From contig NZ_JAMBOL010000003.1 in the NCBI RefSeq assembly GCF_023715605.1, positions 350,076 through 414,075 of the forward strand: a DNA stretch of 64,000 bases. Direction: 5' to 3'. Made by a program: the position numbers and the translations under genes. The stretch comes from Halalkalibacter oceani. GTDB lineage: Bacteria; Bacillota; Bacilli; Bacillales; Bacillaceae_D. Of this stretch, positions 9,920 to 18,413 are shown piece by piece. The notes under the pieces are model-generated. The model was not told the origin of the DNA. It saw only the letters and a list, made by a program, of their open reading frames with translations, and made no database searches. Numbering within the stretch: position 1 is the first letter of the stretch; every line of letters starts with the position of its first letter.

Positions 9920-9985
9920 GATAGTAGGATTCTTTTTCCAATTCCAAAAATACTAGATGCCATTCATCATAAAGGAGTAATAGAG

Positions 9986-10570
9986 ATGAAACGGAAAAAA
10001 GCAATAGTGATTTCAGCGATTGTTGCCCTACTGATTGCCGCGGCTTATGCAGTCGCCGATGCGACAGTCGTTAAAACGGCTCCGTTACAATTCGGCATCA
10101 TGGAAACATTTGATAATTACGAAGAACGACTGGAAGGCAGCGATTTAGCTGTAGTCGCCGTACTGAATGGTGAGCCGGAAAACGTCGTTTACTATGAAGA
10201 TGGATTACCTACCCCCAGCAGCCACCATTTGAGCGATATTTTCATACAAAAAGTGATCAAGGGTGACGAAAGTTTGGAAGGTTCTACGATCACGATACGT
10301 GAACCATATTATATTGTCGATAACGGATGGGCGCCAGGCGTTACTGAAATCTATTACGGCGACTATACCGCTCTGCAAAAGGGCGCTGAGTATTTGCTGT
10401 TCCTCGGATGGACGGAAAGCTGGGGGCAATACGGTATCGCCTCCGCCCACGAAGGGAAATTTGATTTAAGCGAACACGATGAAGAAGAAAAACGAGCGGT
10501 TGAACAAAACCCTCGTTTGCAAAAACTGAGAAGCGACATTTTAGCCAATGTGGAGCTTGAGCTTGACTGA
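9986..10570 (+). CDS. Exported or membrane-anchored protein of unknown function
   Basis: 194 residues, start supported by AAAGGAG 10 bases upstream. Residues ~5-26 are a basic-then-hydrophobic segment (KRKK followed by an Ala/Ile/Val stretch), a signal peptide or N-terminal anchor with no lipobox cysteine. The mature part is acidic. It contains GSDLAVVAVLNGEPENV, an IQKVIKGDESLEGSTITI block and LQKGAEYLLFLGWTE, a pattern found in a loose group of Bacillus exported hypothetical proteins. I cannot assign a function. It stands alone on the plus strand between the cbi operon and the ECF sigma operon and has its own promoter. Confidence 0.8.
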   Translation: MKRKKAIVISAIVALLIAAAYAVADATVVKTAPLQFGIMETFDNYEERLEGSDLAVVAVLNGEPENVVYYEDGLPTPSSHHLSDIFIQKVIKGDESLEGSTITIREPYYIVDNGWAPGVTEIYYGDYTALQKGAEYLLFLGWTESWGQYGIASAHEGKFDLSEHDEEEKRAVEQNPRLQKLRSDILANVELELD

Positions 10571-10595
10571 TCGGGGTGTTTAGGACAGGGTGGGA

Positions 10596-10630
10596 AAAAG
10601 GGCAAATCCTCTCTTTTGCCCCCATCCTCC
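10596..10630. terminator. Bidirectional terminator between convergent genes
   Basis: GGGCAAA and TTTTGCCC form a hairpin in the 66-base gap between the exported protein (ends 10570) and the zinc-finger protein on the other strand (ends 10637). A-rich sequence on the left and T-rich on the right would serve both directions. Confidence 0.5.
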
Positions 10631-10636
10631 CTTTTA

Positions 10637-10939
10637 TTATTTACTGGCATGAAACAACATCAAAAGAATGATATAAACGGCGAAAAACAACAGCGTTCCT
10701 TTGATGATCATCCTGCCAAAATATTTGCGCCACACATGGCGGTCTGTTTGCACCGCCTCTTCTGTACAGATAGCGGGCACCGGCAGAGGGGCAACCGTTT
10801 CGTCTGAGCGCAGTTCAGCCAGCAGCTCCTGGCAGCCGTGGCAAGTCGAGAGATGCTGTTCAACCAGCTTCTCCGATTCAGGGCGGCATTTCGCTTCGAC
10901 ATAGTGCGGCAGCAAATCTCTAATAATTGAGCATTTCAT
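10637..10939 (-). CDS. Membrane-anchored zinc-finger anti-sigma factor
   Basis: 100 residues starting at MKCSIIRDLLPHYVE; the start lies 20 bases inside the end of the ECF sigma gene. The N-terminal cytosolic part holds a ZAS zinc motif H-x3-C-x2-C (HLSTCHGC, residues ~33-40). A single hydrophobic helix (FFAVYIILLMLF) is at the C-terminus. By family, it would hold the sigma factor at the membrane until a signal arrives. The outside portion is almost nil, so a partner protein probably senses the signal. Confidence 0.8.
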   Translation of the reverse strand: MKCSIIRDLLPHYVEAKCRPESEKLVEQHLSTCHGCQELLAELRSDETVAPLPVPAICTEEAVQTDRHVWRKYFGRMIIKGTLLFFAVYIILLMLFHASK

Positions 10940-11459
10940 CGCTTCTGACTCCTTTCTTTCCGGCTTCCTTTTTGTACTGCAGGCGCGCGCGATGGATCGT
11001 CGTCTTGACCTTGCCAAGCGACCAGCCGAGCACATGGGCGATTTCCTGATAGGACAGCTCCTGCATATCACGCAAAATTAAAATATCGCGGAAAACCGGC
11101 TTCATTTCATCAAGAATGCGGTAAAGCTCGTCCAGCTTTTCTTTGTGCAAATAAAAGTCTTCAGGCGAATGAACGGCGCTGAGCAGCGGATATAAATTCG
11201 TATCCTCCATCACCGTCACGGCCTGCACGTCTTTTTTGCGAAAATAGGAGACATAGTGGTTGTGGGCTATCCGGTAGAGCCATGACTTGATCGTTGCGTC
11301 TCCGCGAAAATGCGGCAGCGCCTCAAATGCTTTTAAAAAAACGTCCTGACAGAGATCCTCGGCCGTAGCTGTGTTTTTCGTCTGTCTGAGCAAGTAAGCG
11401 TAAATTGCCGGCTGATAGGCTTTATAGATCGATTCCAGTTTTTCTAAATACGAGGTCAT
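10920..11459 (-). CDS. ECF-family RNA polymerase sigma factor
   Basis: 179 residues, standard ECF (group 4) size. Region 2 spans ~20-90 (LLRQTKNTATAEDLCQDVFLKAFEALPHFRGDATIKSWLYRIAHN, quoted here only as the block between residues 23 and 68). Region 4 lies at ~120-165 with the helix-turn-helix LSYQEIAHVLGWSLGKVKT. It overlaps the anti-sigma gene and follows the 95-residue zinc-finger gene by 34 bases, so all are probably co-transcribed. I see no sure match to a named SigM/V/W/X/Y/Z type. Confidence 0.9.
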   Translation of the reverse strand: MTSYLEKLESIYKAYQPAIYAYLLRQTKNTATAEDLCQDVFLKAFEALPHFRGDATIKSWLYRIAHNHYVSYFRKKDVQAVTVMEDTNLYPLLSAVHSPEDFYLHKEKLDELYRILDEMKPVFRDILILRDMQELSYQEIAHVLGWSLGKVKTTIHRARLQYKKEAGKKGVRSDEMLNY

Positions 11460-11493
11460 GTTTCAAAAGCCCTTTCTCTAACCGAAGTCATTT

Positions 11494-11781
11494 TTAAATA
11501 TATAGCCAAATCGACACCCATATTAGGAAAAGTGCGATCATGCCGATCCCCACCGCTAAAAACCTTCTCGCTTTTTTGATCGTTTCCAGCTCTAAGCTTT
11601 CCTTTTCATCAATCGGCAGCTCCGGCTGTTGCTCCGCTCTGTTTTGTTCCTTCTCACTCCAGTCACGGCAGAGGGGACAGCTCATTTGGTGAGCTGCCAT
11701 CCATTCAGCCGTTTCCGCTTCCACCATCCCATCCTGCCAGTCTTCTTTCAAGTCGCGAAATACAGCGCATTCCCGTTTCAT
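11494..11781 (-). CDS. Second zinc-finger, single-pass membrane protein of the ECF operon
   Basis: 95 residues. N-terminal HQMSCPLC at ~31-38 is an H-x3-C-x2-C ZAS-type zinc motif. A charged middle (EKEQNRAEQQ) follows, then one C-terminal membrane helix (LAVGIGMIALFLIWVSIWLY). Its ATG overlaps the stop of the large membrane protein upstream as ATGA, so the two are translationally coupled. It has the same layout as the anti-sigma factor at 10637-10939 but little sequence identity, so it is either a second anti-sigma factor or a divergent co-regulator. Confidence 0.75.
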   Translation of the reverse strand: MKRECAVFRDLKEDWQDGMVEAETAEWMAAHQMSCPLCRDWSEKEQNRAEQQPELPIDEKESLELETIKKARRFLAVGIGMIALFLIWVSIWLYI

Positions 11782-13772
11782 GATCTCACCCCGTCAATAT
11801 CGTCGTACACATCCGTCATTTCCCCTGTTTCCATGTCAACAAAATGAACCTGCTTATGCGGCTTCGCGAATGGAACGACGACAATCATCCAAACAAGCTC
11901 CGCCTCTCCGTCGCGGCTATAAATTAAGGCCAGCTCTCCCCGCTGGGCATAAATCGAAAACGGCGGATACTCATCGGCGACAAGCTTCATCGCCTTACTC
12001 ATCGAAACGTCTTTTTCAGCGAGCAGTGCCTGATCGATCTTCTGACGATGCTGCGTCGGATACCAGTTTTGATGAAAGGAAATCAATTCACCGTCGGCAG
12101 TAAGATGTACCTGGACATGGTGGGAAAGCAGTCCGTCCTCATCCTGCCACGAATAAGCGCCATATTCCCCCTGCTCATATTGCGCCTCCTGCATCGCAAA
12201 CTGAGGAGATAATGTCCGTGCAGCTTCCTTGGCCTCTTCGGCGAACGCTCCATCCTCATCGGTCACTTCTTCGTCTCTTAGCATTAGCTGCAACAGCTCA
12301 CCCGTTTCCGCATGGAGGTGTATCCTTTCTCCATTTTTCGTTTTGATCGTGACAGTCGGCTGCGATTCGTAGGTGAACGAGCTCCACACATGGTCAATAT
12401 ACGTTGGGGATGAAGGCCGGCCAAGCGCGATCAAAATGTCCTCTACTTTTTCATTTAGCTCCTCCATTGTCAGTTTGACGACAGAGCTTTCAAGCTCGAG
12501 CGGACCGCTGAGCGGAGTCGGGGAAAACGAAATGAGCTGCAAATCATAATTCCAGACGACACTACTCGCCTCGGCGCCTTTTACCCTTTCGCCGTCAGAC
12601 CAGAGTGGCAGAAAGGAAACGACGGCTTGCTTTGCTGCATCATCAAATTGAACCGCGATCTCAAACCGTTCTTGATCATAATTAATTTCTGCTCTTTCAA
12701 GCAGGCCCTCCGTCTGCTGGAGCACGTCCTGTTCGGAAGGGGGCACAGCTGCCGATGACGCTGCCTCCTCTGGATCGGTTCGTGACAAGCCGAACAATTC
12801 GCCCGAACTGTCAAATCTGATCGAATAACCGCCCCCGTCGAGCGTATAAGCATTATAAAAATCTTCGCGAATCGAGGAATGAGCATTAAAGCTTACTTCC
12901 TCGCCGATCAGCAGCCTTGCGCGCTCCTGCATCTCGGCAAGTGAAGGCATCTCCGTTTCCGCGCGATACGCAGTATGAATATAATAGTTTGCCTTTGCTT
13001 CGACGACATGCCATAGATTGTAGAATGGGTTGGCGATAACTATTAGGGTGACACTAATGCTTGCGACAGCAGCATACCACCCCTTCCCTCCGATTAGCGG
13101 GCGGCGTTCCAGCAGCTGCTTGACCCACTCTGATCCGCCGAGCAAAAGCAAAAATAACGTCAGTGGAAATAACGCCTCAAACTGACTCATTCTCGTAAAG
13201 GCCACCGTTCCGCCACTGACGACAAAGAACACGGCCCACACTACCATGCTCTGGCGCCAGTAGCTCTGAAACAGCACGTAGATGACGGCAAAGCTGGCGG
13301 CAATCAACGCCAAAGCCGCCAACGTGTAGGCGTCGGACAGATCCGCAAGCGTCAGGCTCGGAAGCATCAAAAGGATCGGAATACAGAGCACGATCACATC
13401 AAACAGATAAAAAAATCCGTGCAACGCCCGGAAAGGCAAGGTGATGAGATAATGCATTCCGACGACTAGTATGTATCCGTAAAAAATCACATTCACAATT
13501 TGATTCAGAACATTATACTGAAAGCTGACATGTTCCCCGCTAATAAGAAAATGATGAAAAAATTCAAGCGTGACCGCGAGAAACAGTAACGCCCGCAGCA
13601 TAACACCTGCCCTGATCATCCACTTCTCACGATTCTTCGCCGACGGACGCTGAGCCGCCAAAGCGGTCAGGCTTAAAAGCATCAAGGCAACCCCGACCAA
13701 GAACAGTGTCCATAAACTGACCGGGATGTAACGCTGGATATGGTTAATGACACTGTACAAAACATCCCACAT
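11778..13772 (-). CDS. Polytopic membrane protein with extracytoplasmic PepSY/YcdB-like C-terminal region
   Basis: 664 residues from MWDVLYSVINH, chosen because AAAGGAG precedes it at a proper distance; the longer frame upstream lacks one. About eight membrane helices occupy residues ~15-290. The last ~370 residues are soluble, acidic and repeat-like, e.g. YTLDGGGYSIRFDSSGELFG, VTIKTKNGERIHLHAETGELLQ and PHKQVHFVDMETGEMTDVYDD. These resemble PepSY/YcdB units that pack against a cell-surface target. It is the first gene of the ECF sigma operon and may be the signal-sensing or protease-inhibiting component. No catalytic motif was seen. Confidence 0.7.
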   Translation of the reverse strand: MWDVLYSVINHIQRYIPVSLWTLFLVGVALMLLSLTALAAQRPSAKNREKWMIRAGVMLRALLFLAVTLEFFHHFLISGEHVSFQYNVLNQIVNVIFYGYILVVGMHYLITLPFRALHGFFYLFDVIVLCIPILLMLPSLTLADLSDAYTLAALALIAASFAVIYVLFQSYWRQSMVVWAVFFVVSGGTVAFTRMSQFEALFPLTLFLLLLGGSEWVKQLLERRPLIGGKGWYAAVASISVTLIVIANPFYNLWHVVEAKANYYIHTAYRAETEMPSLAEMQERARLLIGEEVSFNAHSSIREDFYNAYTLDGGGYSIRFDSSGELFGLSRTDPEEAASSAAVPPSEQDVLQQTEGLLERAEINYDQERFEIAVQFDDAAKQAVVSFLPLWSDGERVKGAEASSVVWNYDLQLISFSPTPLSGPLELESSVVKLTMEELNEKVEDILIALGRPSSPTYIDHVWSSFTYESQPTVTIKTKNGERIHLHAETGELLQLMLRDEEVTDEDGAFAEEAKEAARTLSPQFAMQEAQYEQGEYGAYSWQDEDGLLSHHVQVHLTADGELISFHQNWYPTQHRQKIDQALLAEKDVSMSKAMKLVADEYPPFSIYAQRGELALIYSRDGEAELVWMIVVVPFAKPHKQVHFVDMETGEMTDVYDDIDGVRS

Positions 13773-13846
13773 CTTCCTCACTCCTTTGTATCGTCTGTTA
13801 TATAGACACATTAGAATGATAAAAGTTTCAGAGTGCCTTAAAAAAA

Positions 13847-13886
13847 AAGCCGCTTCAACAGGCAAAAGGCCTATTAAAGCAGCTTA
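13847..13886 (-). terminator. Intrinsic terminator after zupT
   Basis: On the minus strand an imperfect stem (AAGCTGCTTTAATAGGC against GCCTGTTGAAGCGGCTT, TTTT loop) is followed by a run of T residues. It overlaps the zupT stop codon. Confidence 0.85.
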
Positions 13887-14693
13887 AATAAACAGCAGCA
13901 AACTAATCGCCATGACGGCCATTCCGCCGATCAGGCCGTAAATCGATGTATGGGCTTCATCATATTTTTTCGCCGCCGGGAGCAGTTCGTCGAGCGAAAT
14001 GAAAACCATGATTCCCGCCACCGCTGCAAAAATGATGCCGAACATCACATCATTTAAATACGGCATTAAAAACAAAAAGGCGACGAGCGCGCCGACCGGC
14101 TCGGCAAGACCGGAAAGAAATGATAGTCTGAACGCTTTCTTTTTGCTTCCGGTCGCGAAATAAATCGGCACCGAGACGGCGATCCCTTCAGGAATATTGT
14201 GAATCGCGATCGCCACGGCGATGGCAATCCCGAGCGCCGGGTCCTGCAAAGCCGAAGTGAATGTCGCAATGCCTTCAGGGAAGTTGTGGATCGCAATCGC
14301 CAGCGCGGTGAACGTCCCCATTTTCAATAGCTGGCGATCCTTCACCTCCGGCTTTGCTGTTTCCATATCCTCGACTTTCTTGATCTCGTGCGGGTTTCCC
14401 TGCTTTGGAAGAAGCCGGTCAATCGCCGCTGTCAGCACCATTCCGCCGAAGAAGCCGGCGGCCGTCAGCCAATGGCCAAGCTCATTTCCAAGCGAAGCAA
14501 CGAGCGCGTCCTGCGCCTTCATAAAGATTTCCACCATCGATACATAAATCATCACCCCGGCTGAAAAGCCTAAGGAAAAGGACAAAAATTTCGTATTTGT
14601 TGTTGAAGTAAAAAAGGCAAGCAGACTGCCAATGCCTGTTGCAAGACCTGCCATTAAAGTTAAACCAAATGCCAAAAGCAGATTTTCCGTCAT
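13884..14693 (-). CDS. zupT: ZIP-family divalent metal transporter (ZupT-like)
   Basis: 269 residues with eight predicted membrane helices; imports Zn2+ and probably Fe2+/Mn2+. The two hallmark metal-site motifs are HNFPEGIA (helix IV, ~residue 139) and HNIPEGIAV (helix V, ~residue 165), and a charged loop (~100-120) separates helices III and IV. A monocistronic unit: own promoter upstream and terminator downstream. Substrate range cannot be read from the sequence. Confidence 0.9.
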   Translation of the reverse strand: MTENLLLAFGLTLMAGLATGIGSLLAFFTSTTNTKFLSFSLGFSAGVMIYVSMVEIFMKAQDALVASLGNELGHWLTAAGFFGGMVLTAAIDRLLPKQGNPHEIKKVEDMETAKPEVKDRQLLKMGTFTALAIAIHNFPEGIATFTSALQDPALGIAIAVAIAIHNIPEGIAVSVPIYFATGSKKKAFRLSFLSGLAEPVGALVAFLFLMPYLNDVMFGIIFAAVAGIMVFISLDELLPAAKKYDEAHTSIYGLIGGMAVMAISLLLFI

Positions 14694-14729
14694 GATGTCC
14701 GCCTTCTTTCAAGGGCTTTTTGCTCTATC

Positions 14730-14757
14730 ATTTTAGACTATATGTCATCCAAATCAA
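14730..14757 (-). promoter_or_regulatory. SigA-type promoter for zupT
   Basis: TTGATT (14757-14752) and TAAAAT (14735-14730) on the minus strand with a 16-base spacer, about 37 bases before the zupT start. No clear Zur-type palindrome was seen. Confidence 0.4.
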
Positions 14758-14842
14758 AAAAGTGTTTGTTGCACCCATTTTTTTATTTTATCGAAAAACA
14801 CCCTTGAAAGAAATCTTTATTTTAGCCATTCCTAAAAATCAG

Positions 14843-16084
14843 CTAGCTGTCTGTATAGGCGACGAACATCGAGAGGTTGCCGGTGATCGCCTCTCCCACT
14901 CTGAAAAACAAACCGGCCGGCTGCCCGTTCAGCACATGCGAGCCAATCAGCAGCTTGCCTGTATAGGGGCCGTCCCATGTCGCTACCGTCTGCTCAGGCA
15001 TCGGAAAATAGTGCTGATAAATCACTTCCTGATCCTGATAATGATCAACATCCTCATCAAGAACCGCCCCATTTTCCACAATCTGAATCCCGCCACCTTC
15101 CCGGCCCAACACCGGCTTTTTCACATAGGAAGACATTCCGTTCGCCGTATGGAAGGTCGGTAAAAAATACGTATCGATCGCCCTCTGTTCACTGCGCGAA
15201 TACCATTCGTGACGCTTTTCCCAAATCAAGGCGAATACTGCCTTTGACTGCATCAGCAAAGCGGAAGGCGGGTTAATGATTTTTAGCTTGCTGTCAAGCA
15301 AATGGACGAGAAATTGCTCGCCTATCAATTCCCCGGTATGGCTCTTTTCCGCGAGAAAATAGTCAAGCGGGTACAACCGGTAGAGAAATTCGATTTTTTC
15401 GCCATTCGGCGTCCGCACATCGTCTTTTTCCACAACGATCTCCTCCAGCGGGATGTATCTCGCTTTCTGTGGATAATGCTTCATCAGCAAACCGACCGTT
15501 TGCTTGTCTTCTTCATGCCAGTCGGCACAAGTAAAATAAAGCGTATCGCCGCTGCCGATCTGATAATCCTTGATCACTTGATTCCACGCTTCTGCCAGCT
15601 TTTTTGTTAGACCGGCATTCGGATTGCGCGCTCCATGCTCGCGGCAGATCACCTCCTGGGCGACAGCCGCCTCAACGAGACCGACCGGTGTATCGGTATT
15701 GGCCTCAATCACCTTTAAGCCGTCTGCCGAAGCGATGAAATCAAAGCGGCAAAAGTAGGAAAATGCCGTTTTCACCTCGGCTAACAGCAGATCCCAAACA
15801 TAAACGGAAATCCCCAGCCGATGGATCAGCGAATGATCGGCGAGAATGCGCTGATACGTTTTCGCCAAAATATCGTATACGGCGCGCGAAGCATTTTCGA
15901 CTTCCTGAACGAGCGAAGCCGGCACGCGGAGCAAAGAATCGCTCATATATTGATTGTCCTCATAGTTTTCGTACAATGTCGCCCACGTAAAGCCCTCGCT
16001 GGCGACCTTCCGCTCAAGCTCCAGCCACCTTTTCAGGTACGCTTCCTCAGAAAATGGCTCTGTTAATGATTGATAGGGTAGCAT
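14843..16084 (-). CDS. Glutathionylspermidine synthase-like ATP-grasp protein (copy 1)
   Basis: 413 residues, the size of the synthetase half of glutathionylspermidine synthase (YgiC/YjfC group). Conserved blocks are FDFIASADGLKVIEANTDTP (~120), RLYPLDYF and PPSALLMQSKAVFALIW (~285), KKPVLGREGGGIQ (~340) and a C-terminal AITGNLSMFVAY. Firmicutes generally lack glutathione and trypanothione, so the true acceptor/donor pair is unknown; ligation of a peptide to an amine is the family chemistry. It is separated from the DUF350 gene by 13 bases. A paralogue lies at 16516-17742. Confidence 0.85.
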   Translation of the reverse strand: MLPYQSLTEPFSEEAYLKRWLELERKVASEGFTWATLYENYEDNQYMSDSLLRVPASLVQEVENASRAVYDILAKTYQRILADHSLIHRLGISVYVWDLLLAEVKTAFSYFCRFDFIASADGLKVIEANTDTPVGLVEAAVAQEVICREHGARNPNAGLTKKLAEAWNQVIKDYQIGSGDTLYFTCADWHEEDKQTVGLLMKHYPQKARYIPLEEIVVEKDDVRTPNGEKIEFLYRLYPLDYFLAEKSHTGELIGEQFLVHLLDSKLKIINPPSALLMQSKAVFALIWEKRHEWYSRSEQRAIDTYFLPTFHTANGMSSYVKKPVLGREGGGIQIVENGAVLDEDVDHYQDQEVIYQHYFPMPEQTVATWDGPYTGKLLIGSHVLNGQPAGLFFRVGEAITGNLSMFVAYTDS

Positions 16085-16097
16085 CGCAAGCCTCCTT

Positions 16098-16514
16098 TTA
16101 ATAGCTGATCGTCGCAGCGACGATCAGACCGACAAGGACCGATACGCCGCCGAGCAAGAGGCCGACTGCCGTGTTGCCGTTTTCAACCTCTTTCGTTACA
16201 TTCGTTTTGCGCGTCAGTCCGTATTCAATGACGAGATGAAGGACAATTTGAATCACGATCGCGATAAAAGCCCAAATGATCAAATCAAGTAAATTTATCG
16301 AGTGACGAATCGCCGACTGCAGCACGACGACGACCCCGGCCATTTTTCCGAGCAGCTTTAACGTCACGGCGATATTGCCGCTCTTTATCAGCTTTCTTTC
16401 GGAATACGGGGTGATCAGCTTGAAAATATACGTCGCTATCGCGAATAAGGCGAGGGCGACAAGCAAATAAATGAGAAACCGATCGAGAGTATCCAAATAA
16501 TAGGAAATGTTCAT
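16098..16514 (-). CDS. DUF350 (YjfL/UPF0719) inner-membrane protein
   Basis: 138 residues, four membrane helices: IYLLVALALFAIATYIF, VAVTLKLLGKMAGVVVVL-type, IIWAFIAIVIQIVLHLV and AVGLLLGGVSVLVGLIVA. The family has no proven function. It is tightly packed between two glutathionylspermidine synthase-like genes (1 and 13 bases). The same association of DUF350, a DUF1190-like lipoprotein and a GSP-synthase-like protein occurs in the enterobacterial yjfL-yjfM-yjfC locus, which supports a shared envelope-related role. Confidence 0.8.
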   Translation of the reverse strand: MNISYYLDTLDRFLIYLLVALALFAIATYIFKLITPYSERKLIKSGNIAVTLKLLGKMAGVVVVLQSAIRHSINLLDLIIWAFIAIVIQIVLHLVIEYGLTRKTNVTKEVENGNTAVGLLLGGVSVLVGLIVAATISY

Positions 16515-16515
16515 G

Positions 16516-17742
16516 TTATACTCCTTTCACTCCACAAGGTAAGAAATAAGCCAGATTATCGGTAATTTGCGCTCCGGCTCGAATGCCGAACGCGCTTGCT
16601 TTTCCATTGACAATAAAGCTGCCAAACAATAGATGAGCCTGCTTTTCACCTTTTTCTGTCCGGATCGTCCCGGAAGGCAGCTGACAGAAGGCTTGATACA
16701 CTTTTTCATAATGCTCATAGCTCGCCGCCTGTTTTTCGCCCAAAAGCTTGCCGTGCTGCTTAATCTCGACGGTATCTCCTTCTCGACCGAAAACGGGCTT
16801 CGCCACATAGCGTTCACCTGATTCGATAAACGGCTCCTCATCCAAATAGGTCGGTAAAAAATAACGGCTGATCGTCCGATGCTCAGCAGCCGTAAAATAA
16901 GGTGACTGCTGCTCATGCATTCCCCAGATTGCCGCCAGCACTGCCTTGCTTTGCAGCAAAAAAGCAGAAGCCGGGTTCAGCATCGCCACCTTTTTTTCCC
17001 GGACGAGGTTCATAAATTCAAGCCCGATCGGAAACCGATCATCTGCTTCGTCGTCGATCAGCGCTTCAAGTGGATATGTATGTCTGTACACAACATCAAT
17101 TCGGCGCCCTGCTTGATCAAAAACGCCGACTCCTTCTACAATTTGCAGGTGATCGAGAGCGACGAAGGCGGCGTCTTTCAGCTGCGTGATTTTCAATAAA
17201 TAGTTCATCGTTTCCCGATCTTCAATATCATCCGCATGAGCGGTAAAGACAACATAAGGATGACGTTCCAAAGCGATTGACGTCATACTGTGGTAAATGC
17301 TGTTGCGGATCGCCCGCCCAAGCCGCTCCTCTTCGCCTTCATTCGGATCGGCAGCAGCAAAGGACCGGCAAACACGGCCGTTCACCTCAAACAGCTCGCG
17401 AATAAAGGTCGGCGTATCGGCGTTAAATTCCAGCAGCTTGAAGCCGTCTTTCACCTGGACAAAATCAAAGCGCCCGATCACCGTCTCATAAGGGATCGTT
17501 TTCATTTGCAGAAAGGGCACCGCTTTGACTGGAAAGCCGAGCTCATGCAAGGTCTCGACAGGAGCGTTCCGCAGCAGCGGCGCGATCTTGGCAAAAATCC
17601 GATAAGCAGCCTCGGTCGCCGTACGAATCTCTGCTACTTGTCCCGCTTCAAGCAAATAGCAATCATACAAGGCATATTCCTCGCCGTAGAGGCGGTCCCA
17701 AAAAGCGGGGATCTCCTGATAAAACAGATCCCGGCTGCTCAT
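16516..17742 (-). CDS. Glutathionylspermidine synthase-like ATP-grasp protein (copy 2)
   Basis: 408 residues from MSSRDLFYQEIPAFWDR, 4 bases after the lipoprotein stop; an upstream in-frame start would overlap that gene. Shared family blocks with copy 1: RFDFVQVKDGFKLLEFNADTP (described by its ends only, ~residues 92-112), YPLEALID, NPASAFLLQSKAVLAAIWG, YVAKPVFGREGDTVEI and the C-terminal AQITDNLAYFLPCG. ATP-dependent C-N ligase fold. The two copies differ along most of their length, so they may act on different substrates or in sequence. Confidence 0.85.
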   Translation of the reverse strand: MSSRDLFYQEIPAFWDRLYGEEYALYDCYLLEAGQVAEIRTATEAAYRIFAKIAPLLRNAPVETLHELGFPVKAVPFLQMKTIPYETVIGRFDFVQVKDGFKLLEFNADTPTFIRELFEVNGRVCRSFAAADPNEGEEERLGRAIRNSIYHSMTSIALERHPYVVFTAHADDIEDRETMNYLLKITQLKDAAFVALDHLQIVEGVGVFDQAGRRIDVVYRHTYPLEALIDDEADDRFPIGLEFMNLVREKKVAMLNPASAFLLQSKAVLAAIWGMHEQQSPYFTAAEHRTISRYFLPTYLDEEPFIESGERYVAKPVFGREGDTVEIKQHGKLLGEKQAASYEHYEKVYQAFCQLPSGTIRTEKGEKQAHLLFGSFIVNGKASAFGIRAGAQITDNLAYFLPCGVKGV

Positions 17743-17746
17743 GTGC

Positions 17747-18211
17747 TTACCCGCCAAAGGAACCACCGCTTCCCATTCCGGAGCGTGGATTCGTTGCCCG
17801 GTTTGGCGTTCTCTGCTGATCGTTGTCCTGCCTTGGCGGCTGGGTCACATTTTGATCCGGACGGTTCGGCGCCGGCTGTCTCACCTGCCCCGAGCCACCG
17901 CCCATTGCTCGTCCGGCCATAAAAGCAGCGATCGTCGGGAACCACATTCCTCCGTAATAATAATGGCCATAGTTCTCGTTGCCTTCTTCGGCGCATTGAT
18001 AGCCTTGCGCTTCTTCATCCCACGTCCATGTCTGGCAATCAGCTTCTTCCGGTGATGGCAGCGCCGCCGGATCAGGCTCAACCTCCTCGGTTTCCGGAGC
18101 AACAGAAAAGAACTCCTCCTGAATCCCCTGCGAGCAGCCTGTCACGCCTAAAAGTGCGACGCTGGACCCGACCAGTCCTTTCAACAGCCGGTCTGTTTTC
18201 GGCTTTTTCAT
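17747..18211 (-). CDS. Lipoprotein with Gly/Asn/Pro-rich C-terminus (DUF1190/YgiB-like by context)
   Basis: 154 residues. Residues 1-26 form a lipoprotein signal (KKPKTDRLLK, hydrophobic stretch, LLGVTGC lipobox). The mature part is acidic at first (ETEEVEPDP), has CQTWTWDEEAQGYQC, then YGHYYYGGMWFP and a low-complexity tail ending in SGMGSGGSFGG. Length, cysteine spacing and tail recall E. coli YgiB/YjfM, which sit next to GSP-synthase-like genes, but I rate this as context-supported only. First gene of the four-gene minus-strand cluster. Confidence 0.7.
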   Translation of the reverse strand: MKKPKTDRLLKGLVGSSVALLGVTGCSQGIQEEFFSVAPETEEVEPDPAALPSPEEADCQTWTWDEEAQGYQCAEEGNENYGHYYYGGMWFPTIAAFMAGRAMGGGSGQVRQPAPNRPDQNVTQPPRQDNDQQRTPNRATNPRSGMGSGGSFGG

Positions 18212-18365
18212 CCTTCACACCCCCCTCGTTCTTTCTACGCATTGCTTTTTTACATGGTTTCACTTTGTTTTGATTGTACCAATAGTATGACAATCGATTG
18301 AAGCTTTTTATCCCTTTTTCTTTTCTGCTAACAAAATTGCACCGTAGCCTTTATAAATTATTTAA

Positions 18366-18410
18366 CAAAAAAAGAGCATCCGCAATGTCTCTTGCGTTCT
18401 GCCCTCTTTC
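18366..18410 (-). terminator. Intrinsic terminator after the first glcD-like gene
   Basis: On the minus strand AGAGGGCA...CGCAA pairs with TTGCG...TGCTCT and is followed by TTTTTTT. It lies just downstream of the FAD oxidase stop at 18414. Confidence 0.7.
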
Positions 18411-18413
18411 TTA

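Noticed and set aside
9912..9930. Fur box before the 194-residue exported protein gene
   Set aside because: GATAATGATAG gives only one half-site; the other half does not match, and the stretch is explained by the promoter -10.
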